Positions 58,570-64,000 of a DNA stretch of 64,000 nucleotides are shown one piece after another. The position numbers and the translations under genes are program-made. Source of the stretch: Oceanitalea sp047302425 (GTDB lineage: Bacteria; Actinomycetota; Actinomycetes; Actinomycetales; Actinomycetaceae); contig NZ_CP154855.1 of the NCBI RefSeq assembly GCF_047302425.1, positions 1,674,001-1,738,000 on the forward strand. The letters run 5' to 3'. A model generated the notes under the pieces. The model was not told the DNA's origin and made no database searches. It was given only the letters and a program-made list of their open reading frames with translations. The first letter of the stretch is position 1. Each line of letters opens with the position of its first letter.

Positions 58570-61080
58570 TTGCTCGACTCCCGTAACCTCGGCGGTACCT
58601 GGACGCTGCGCCGCTGGGACGACGGTCCGACGTCGGTGCCCGCCGCGGCGGCCGTCGTGCCCGCCGACGGAATCGCCGCGCGCGTTCCGGGCGCCGTCCA
58701 CGCGGATCTTCGGGCAGCGGGCCTGATCCTCGACCCCTTCATCGACCGGAACGAGCTCGAGGTGGCGTGGGTCGGTCGCACGGACTGGAGCCTGTCCCGA
58801 GACATCGCCTGGGAGGGAAACCTGCCCGAGCGTGTCGACCTCGTGCTCGACGGCGTCGACACCGTCGCGACGATCCGCGTCGGTGGGACCGAGGTCGGCC
58901 GCAGCCGCAACATGCACCGCAGCTACCGCTACGACGTCACCCAGCTCCTCTCCGCCGGCACCCCCACGCGGCTGGAGGTCGACTTCACCTCAGCCTTCAC
59001 CGAGGGCGAGCACTGGAAGGCCGCCCTCGGTGACCGCCCCAACGCCTACCCCGACCCGTTCCAGTTCATCCGGAAGATGGCGTGCTCCTTCGGCTGGGAC
59101 TGGGGGCCGAGCATCGTGGGCGCCGGACTGTGGCGCGACGTCCGCCTCGAAGGGTGGAGCACGGCGCGGCTCCGGAGCGTCATGCCGATGGCCGAGATGG
59201 TGGCGGACTCGGGCCGCCTGCGTCTGAGGGTCGACCTCGAACGGGCGGGCTCGGGCGCGGGTGTGCCTCTGGACGTCCGCGTCTCGGTGCAGGGAGAGCA
59301 CGTCGGCACCCTCAGCTCTCCGCCGTCGGGCGTCGAGCTCTCGGGCGACCTCACCGTGCCAGGTGTCAGGCCGTGGTGGCCGCGAGGCTACGGGGACCAG
59401 CCGCTGTACGACCTCACGCTCGAGCTCGTGCGCCGCGACACCGGCCAGGTGCTCGACGTGTGGCAGCGGCGGACGGGTTTCCGCACGGCTGCCGTCGACA
59501 CGAGCCCGGACGAGTACGGCACCCGGTTCGTGCTCCAGGTCAACGACCGCCAAGTGCTGGTCAAGGGCGTCAACTGGATCCCGCAGGACGTCATGCCCGG
59601 CACCCTCACCCGTGAGCGCTACGAGCGTCCCCTGCGCCGGGCGGCCGCCGCGGGTGTCAACCTCGTGCGGGTGTGGGGCGGCGGCATCTACGAGAGCCGC
59701 GACTTCTACGAGCTGTGCGACGAGCTCGGCCTGCTGGTGTGGCAGGACTTCCTCTTCGCCTGCGCCGGCTACCCCGAGGACGAGCCCTTCGTCTCGGAGA
59801 TCGCCGCGGAGGCGCGGGACAACGTCGTGCGGCTCGCGCCGCACCCCAGCCTCGTGGTCTGGAACGGCAACAACGAGAACCTGTGGCTGTGGGACCCCGC
59901 CGACCCGGACAACCCCAACACCGGCGAGCTCAGCTGGGGCGAGGGGTACTACCTCGAGCTGCTGCCGCGGATCGTCGCTGAGCTGGACCCGTCGCGCCCC
60001 TACACGGCAGGCAGCCCATGGTCCGGTTCGTGGGACCACGTCCCGAACGACCCGAACCACCAGACGTTCCACTCGTGGGAGGTGTGGAACCGGCAGGACT
60101 ACACGCACTACACCGACTCCGTGCCGAGGTTCGTCTCCGAGTTCGGGTGGCAGGCCCCTCCGGCGTGGGCGACCCTGCGACGCTCGGTCAGCGACGACCC
60201 GCTGCTGCCTGACTCACCGGGTGTGCTCCACCACCAGAAAGCCGAGGACGGCAACGGCAAGCTCGATCGCGGCATGGCCCCCCACGTGGGTGAGCCGGCG
60301 AGTACGGAGGCGTGGCACTACCTCACGCAGCTGATCCAGGTGCGGGCGGTCGAGACCGGTGTCCACCACTGGCTCTCCCACTGGCCGCGCACCGCTGGCG
60401 TCATCGTGTGGCAGCTCAACGACCTGTGGCCGGTCACGTCGTGGGCGGCCATCGACGGCGACGAGCGGCTCAAGCCGCTCTACTTCGCCCTGCAGGAGAT
60501 GTTCGCGCCGCGATCGGTGGTCGTCACCGGGCGAGAGGCGCCGCGTGTCTCGGTGCTCAACGACACCGATGCGCCCTGGGAGGCGCAGCTCGAGCTCACC
60601 CGTATGACGCTGGAGGGTCAGGTGCGCGACTGGTCGTCGGAGCGGTTGACCGTCGCTCCGCGGGCGGTGGCGGGGTTCACCGTCCCCGCGGCCCTGGCCG
60701 CTCTCGGTGCGGACGAGATGCTCGTCGTCCGGGAGTCCGCCGGTGCGCGGGCTGTGCACCTGCCCCTCGAGCCGAAGGAGACCCCTTTTCCGGAGGCCCG
60801 GCTGCAGGTCGATGTCGAGGAGGTCGACGGCGGGCTGGACGTCCACCTCTCCTCCGATGTCCTCGTCCGTGACGTCCTGCTGCAGGCCGACCGGCTCCAC
60901 CCCGATGCATCCGCCGATCGCGGTTTCCTCACGCTCCTGCCGGGCGAGCGGGCCACGATCAGGGTGCGCTGCCCGGAGCCCGTCCGGGCCTCGGAGGTGC
61001 ACTCTCCGTGGGTGCTGACGCATCTCGGTGCCGTGCTCGCCGGCGTCGAGCCGCGTACCGCCGACGTCGAGCGGGTGTGA
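58570..61080 (+). CDS. GH2 beta-mannosidase, cytosolic
   Basis: The 836-residue protein matches GH2 beta-mannosidases: an N-terminal jelly-roll (LGGTWTLRRWDDG, VPGAVHADLRAAGLI), the characteristic MACSFGWDWGPSIVGAGLWR near residue 175, a TIM barrel with the acid/base in VVWNGNNENLWLW and the nucleophile Glu in VPRFVSEFGWQAPP. It has no signal peptide and would release mannose from imported manno-oligosaccharides. I chose TTG at 58570, which has GAAAGGAC upstream and starts just before the conserved LGGTW. An in-frame GTG at 58504 overlapping the permease stop, with GGAG in reach, would add 22 residues. Confidence 0.9.
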   Translation: MLDSRNLGGTWTLRRWDDGPTSVPAAAAVVPADGIAARVPGAVHADLRAAGLILDPFIDRNELEVAWVGRTDWSLSRDIAWEGNLPERVDLVLDGVDTVATIRVGGTEVGRSRNMHRSYRYDVTQLLSAGTPTRLEVDFTSAFTEGEHWKAALGDRPNAYPDPFQFIRKMACSFGWDWGPSIVGAGLWRDVRLEGWSTARLRSVMPMAEMVADSGRLRLRVDLERAGSGAGVPLDVRVSVQGEHVGTLSSPPSGVELSGDLTVPGVRPWWPRGYGDQPLYDLTLELVRRDTGQVLDVWQRRTGFRTAAVDTSPDEYGTRFVLQVNDRQVLVKGVNWIPQDVMPGTLTRERYERPLRRAAAAGVNLVRVWGGGIYESRDFYELCDELGLLVWQDFLFACAGYPEDEPFVSEIAAEARDNVVRLAPHPSLVVWNGNNENLWLWDPADPDNPNTGELSWGEGYYLELLPRIVAELDPSRPYTAGSPWSGSWDHVPNDPNHQTFHSWEVWNRQDYTHYTDSVPRFVSEFGWQAPPAWATLRRSVSDDPLLPDSPGVLHHQKAEDGNGKLDRGMAPHVGEPASTEAWHYLTQLIQVRAVETGVHHWLSHWPRTAGVIVWQLNDLWPVTSWAAIDGDERLKPLYFALQEMFAPRSVVVTGREAPRVSVLNDTDAPWEAQLELTRMTLEGQVRDWSSERLTVAPRAVAGFTVPAALAALGADEMLVVRESAGARAVHLPLEPKETPFPEARLQVDVEEVDGGLDVHLSSDVLVRDVLLQADRLHPDASADRGFLTLLPGERATIRVRCPEPVRASEVHSPWVLTHLGAVLAGVEPRTADVERV

Positions 61081-61117
61081 GCACGGTGGACGTCGCTCAC
61101 GAAGAAGGGAGCCGGCC

Positions 61118-62149
61118 ATGAGACGGATAACCATCGCGGACATCGCCCGCCACGCGGGCGTCTCAACGGGAGCCGTGTCCTATGCCCTCAACGACCGGCC
61201 CGGTGTGTCCGCGGCCACGCGTGAGCGCATCCGGGCGGTTGCGACGGACCTCGGGTGGGAGCCGAGCTCCGCTGCACGGTCCCTCTCCGGAGCGCGTACC
61301 GAGACCGTCGGGCTCACCTTGGCGCGAGACCCCAGCACGCTTGGCATCGAGTCCTTCTACATGCAGTTCGTGGCGGGTATCGAGTCTGTCCTGTCACCGC
61401 GTGGCTACGCGCTCCTGCTGCAGGTCGTGCCCGACCCCGCCGCGGAGCTGACCGCGCTGCGGCGGTGGCGCGCGGCGCGCCGTGTCGACGGCGTCATCGT
61501 CACCGACCCCCGACCCGACGATCCCCGCGTCGCCTGGCTGAGCCAGCCCGACACCCTGCCCGCGGTCGTCGTCGGGGACACCTCGCTCGCCGGGGGACTG
61601 ACGAACGTGTGGACCGATGACGCCGCGGCCATCGCGGAGTCCCTGCGCTACCTGCGCGCACTCGGCCACCACCGCGTGGCGCGGGTCGCGGGCCTGGAGG
61701 ATCTGGGGCACACGGGCATCCGGGACCGGGCGTTCCTGGCGGAGACCCGTGCGCTCGGCCTCGAGGGCGTCATCGTCAGGGCCGACTACCTGCCCGAGGC
61801 GGGGGCATCGGCGACTCGTCGGCTGCTCACCGACGCCGACCGGCCGTCGGCCATCATCTACGACAACGACGTGATGGGCCTGGCCGGCCTCGGGGTCGCA
61901 GCCGAGCTGGGCCTGCAGGTCCCGGCTGACGTCTCCCTCATCGCCTGGGACGACTCGCCCCTGTGCCAGGCGACGTACCCCGCGCTCTCGGCCCTGTCGC
62001 ACGACGTCGTGGGCTATGGCGCGCATGCGGCACGGCTGCTGTTCGGCGTGCTCGACGAGCAGCCTCCACGCCACGAGCTCGACTCCGTCCCGTCACTCAT
62101 CCCCCGGGGCACCACCGGCCGTCCCAGAGCACGGCGCGCGCCGGCGTGA
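61118..62149 (+). CDS. LacI-family regulator of the mannan locus
   Basis: The 343-residue protein has the LacI HTH (ITIADIARHAGVSTGAVSYA) and hinge (PSSAARSLSGART), then a sugar-binding effector domain (ETVGLTLARDPSTLGIESFY, ADVSLIAWDDSPLCQATYPA). It lies in the operon it probably controls through the site at 55129-55140. AGAAGGGAG precedes the ATG. A mannose-derived inducer is inferred. Confidence 0.92.
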   Translation: MRRITIADIARHAGVSTGAVSYALNDRPGVSAATRERIRAVATDLGWEPSSAARSLSGARTETVGLTLARDPSTLGIESFYMQFVAGIESVLSPRGYALLLQVVPDPAAELTALRRWRAARRVDGVIVTDPRPDDPRVAWLSQPDTLPAVVVGDTSLAGGLTNVWTDDAAAIAESLRYLRALGHHRVARVAGLEDLGHTGIRDRAFLAETRALGLEGVIVRADYLPEAGASATRRLLTDADRPSAIIYDNDVMGLAGLGVAAELGLQVPADVSLIAWDDSPLCQATYPALSALSHDVVGYGAHAARLLFGVLDEQPPRHELDSVPSLIPRGTTGRPRARRAPA

Positions 62150-62187
62150 GTCCCGAAACCCTCCCACCAACCGAAGGAGATTGGTCC

Positions 62188-64000
62188 ATGACCCCCAGAC
62201 CCGCCAACCGCTCGCGGCGGCGCCTCGGCGCAGCCGCCATGGCCGTCGGCCTGCTCGGCACCGGCGTGATCGCCGCGCCGTTCGCGGCTGCCGACCCGGA
62301 AGGAACCTCGATGAACACCGAGTTCGTCGCCCGCGAGGGCAGCGAGCTGCGCCTGGACGGGGAACGCTTCCGAGCCAGCGGAGCGAACATCTACTGGCTC
62401 GGCCTCGACGAGAACGTCGGCGGAGTCGACTACCCCACCTACTTCCGCATCACCGACGCCCTGACGACGGCCAAGCAGCTCGGCGTCAACGTCGTGCGCT
62501 CCCACATGATGACCTCCACCGGCCAGGACGGGGCGAACCCCCTCGCCCTCATGCCGGCGCTGGGGGAGTACAACGACGCAGCGTTCGACACCATCGACTT
62601 CGCGATTGCCGAGGCCGGCCGCCTGGGCATCCGCCTCATCCTGCCGCTGACCGACGAGTGGAGCTACTACCACGGAGGTCACCGGGACTTCACCGAGCCC
62701 CTCGGCCTCGAGTCCGCGGAGTTCTACACCGATCCGGATGCGATCGCCGCCTTCCAGGACTACGTGCGCAACGTCGTCGACCACGTGAACCCGTACACCG
62801 GACGGCGCCTCGGTGATGACCCGACCGTCCTCGCCTGGCAGCTCGGCAACGAGCTCGAGGGCATGACGGCGGAGTGGATCGACGAGCAGGCGGCCTTCAT
62901 CAAGGAGCTCGCGCCGGAGCATCTCGTCTCGGCCGGACGGCGCTTCGGGCTCAACGACGCGACCTTGAGCTCACCCGAGATCGACATCGTCGACGTCCAC
63001 TACTACCCGCCGACGGCCGCGCAGGTGGCGCAGGACGCCGCAGCGGTGACGTCCGCGGGCAAGGTCTACATCGCCGGCGAGTACGCGTCGACCGCGGCAT
63101 CGGAGGCCCTCCTCGCACCGCTCGCGGCCGACCCGAACGTCTCGGGGATGTTCTTCTGGTCGCTGTTCGGCAACAACGACCGCGGCGGGCTCGTCCCGCA
63201 CGACGACGGCTTCACCCTGCACTACCCGGGTGAGACGGACCGGATGCGCCAGAACGTCACCGCGATCGAGAACTACAGCCGGGCGCTCGGCCTCCCGGTC
63301 GGCGACGTCGAGGTGGCCGCGCCGCTCGTCGTCGGTATCGAGCAGGAGTACGGGATCAACAAGGTCGCATGGCGCGGCTCGGCCGGGGCGACCGGCTACC
63401 AGGTGCAGCGCAGCACGGACGGTGACACCTGGACCACCTTCGCCGACGGCGTCTCGGCCGCCGCGTCGCCGGTCACCGACCTCGAGTCGCCGTCGGGAGC
63501 GCAGTACCGGGTCCTCGCGGTCACGGCTGACGGCGACACCGTCGCGTCCGACCCGGTGGCCTCGGCACCGCTCGGACGTGTGCTCGTCGACCCGCTCGCG
63601 GATGACTCGATGGCAGCGCTCGACGGTGCCCGGGTGGTCCCGCCCACCGGTGCACTCGCACAGGAGACGACGGCGAATGCGACGTGGGAGCTGGAGGGCG
63701 TGGTCTCGGCCACCTTTGCACTGTCCGACACCGCCGGGGCCCGGGTCGAGGGACGGTACGGCGGCACGTGGCAGGACGCCGACGTTGCCGTCGACGACGC
63801 CCACCTCACCGCGGAGCTCGCGGCCGCGGAAGCCGTGCGCGTGACGTGGCCCTCGGGCACCGTCCTTGAGCGCGCCACGCTCACCGCGGCGGAGGAGGTG
63901 CCTGCCGTCGTCGACCCCATGGAGGACCGCTCCAGGTGGCTCGACAGCGCCGGGGACCTCGCGTTCGACACCGAGAACGCCGCCTCATTCGGAGGAGACA
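62188..64000 (+). CDS. Secreted GH5 beta-mannanase-like protein (3' end beyond window)
   Basis: The open frame runs 604 codons to the window end without a stop. It starts with a signal peptide (RSRRRLGAAAMAVGLLGTGV, possibly Tat-like, AXA site near residue 34). The GH5 barrel covers about residues 48-375: FRASGANIYWLGL, NVVRSHMMTST, acid/base E222 in WQLGNELEG and nucleophile E298 in YIAGEYAS. An Fn3-like domain follows (around residues 390-455), then a beta-rich region likely to be a carbohydrate-binding module. It is most similar in motif order to endo-beta-1,4-mannanases (GH5_7 type) and would supply oligosaccharides for the importer upstream. GAAGGAGA precedes the ATG. Confidence 0.85.
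   Translation, partial: MTPRPANRSRRRLGAAAMAVGLLGTGVIAAPFAAADPEGTSMNTEFVAREGSELRLDGERFRASGANIYWLGLDENVGGVDYPTYFRITDALTTAKQLGVNVVRSHMMTSTGQDGANPLALMPALGEYNDAAFDTIDFAIAEAGRLGIRLILPLTDEWSYYHGGHRDFTEPLGLESAEFYTDPDAIAAFQDYVRNVVDHVNPYTGRRLGDDPTVLAWQLGNELEGMTAEWIDEQAAFIKELAPEHLVSAGRRFGLNDATLSSPEIDIVDVHYYPPTAAQVAQDAAAVTSAGKVYIAGEYASTAASEALLAPLAADPNVSGMFFWSLFGNNDRGGLVPHDDGFTLHYPGETDRMRQNVTAIENYSRALGLPVGDVEVAAPLVVGIEQEYGINKVAWRGSAGATGYQVQRSTDGDTWTTFADGVSAAASPVTDLESPSGAQYRVLAVTADGDTVASDPVASAPLGRVLVDPLADDSMAALDGARVVPPTGALAQETTANATWELEGVVSATFALSDTAGARVEGRYGGTWQDADVAVDDAHLTAELAAAEAVRVTWPSGTVLERATLTAAEEVPAVVDPMEDRSRWLDSAGDLAFDTENAASFGGD

Overview
The window is about 72% GC by eye, almost fully coding on both strands, with frequent GTG starts, ATGA/TGATG stop-start overlaps and AGGAG-type ribosome binding sites. 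DUF222-HNH endonuclease, LacI-controlled sugar ABC operons without their own ATPase, and actinobacterial-type lipoproteins point to a free-living actinomycete, probably Micrococcales (Cellulomonas/Georgenia-like). The family-level guess is inference. No rRNA, tRNA, CRISPR array, insertion sequence or phage gene was recognised.

Region 1 (0-15 kb) is mostly housekeeping and stress functions: a Cys-rich copper-binding protein, a small lipoprotein, a divergent pair of helix-hairpin-helix-like proteins (2.1-3.6 kb), two MFS exporters, a PNPOx-fold protein, flavohemoglobin, dienelactone hydrolase, a D-2-hydroxyacid dehydrogenase, an M15 peptidase without a signal peptide, an LLM oxidoreductase and a DUF222-HNH protein. 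A 398-bp repeat-rich gap (15145-15542) follows.

Region 2 (15.5-30.4 kb) has an orphan sugar ABC importer, an SDR, a two-domain sulfurtransferase whose linker carries an 18-residue repeat, a glucose-6-phosphate dehydrogenase-like protein, an M14 carboxypeptidase, a DUF6308 protein, DUF1801 and NAD(P)-binding proteins, a 36-residue basic protein not listed by usual length cut-offs, and a two-gene McrBC type IV restriction system.

Region 3 (30.5-41.7 kb) has a large secreted S8 protease and then a complete catabolic operon: promoter and double LacI-type operator, sugar-binding lipoprotein, two permeases, a GH91 enzyme lacking a signal peptide (difructose-anhydride hydrolase type), LacI regulator, GH32-type beta-fructosidase and PfkB fructokinase. 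Together they read as a route for importing difructose anhydride, opening it to inulobiose, splitting it to fructose and phosphorylating the fructose.

Region 4 (41.8-53.3 kb) has a MurB-like fragment protein, a frameshifted DUF1801 gene, a MATE exporter, a HAD phosphatase-phnDCEE-RpiR operon behind a candidate PHO box, and metNIQ preceded by a 17-codon leader peptide with tandem Cys codons and a strong intrinsic terminator (a probable ribosome-mediated attenuator).

Region 5 (53.4-64 kb) is a beta-mannan utilisation locus (AGE-family mannose isomerase, ABC importer, GH2 beta-mannosidase, LacI, secreted GH5 mannanase cut by the window end). Its left edge abuts a 5'-truncated copy of the NAD(P)-binding gene at 25.2-25.8 kb, which suggests a rearrangement junction. 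A dispersed 14-bp element (GACGACGACGGCGC) recurs as hairpins between genes and inside coding sequence.
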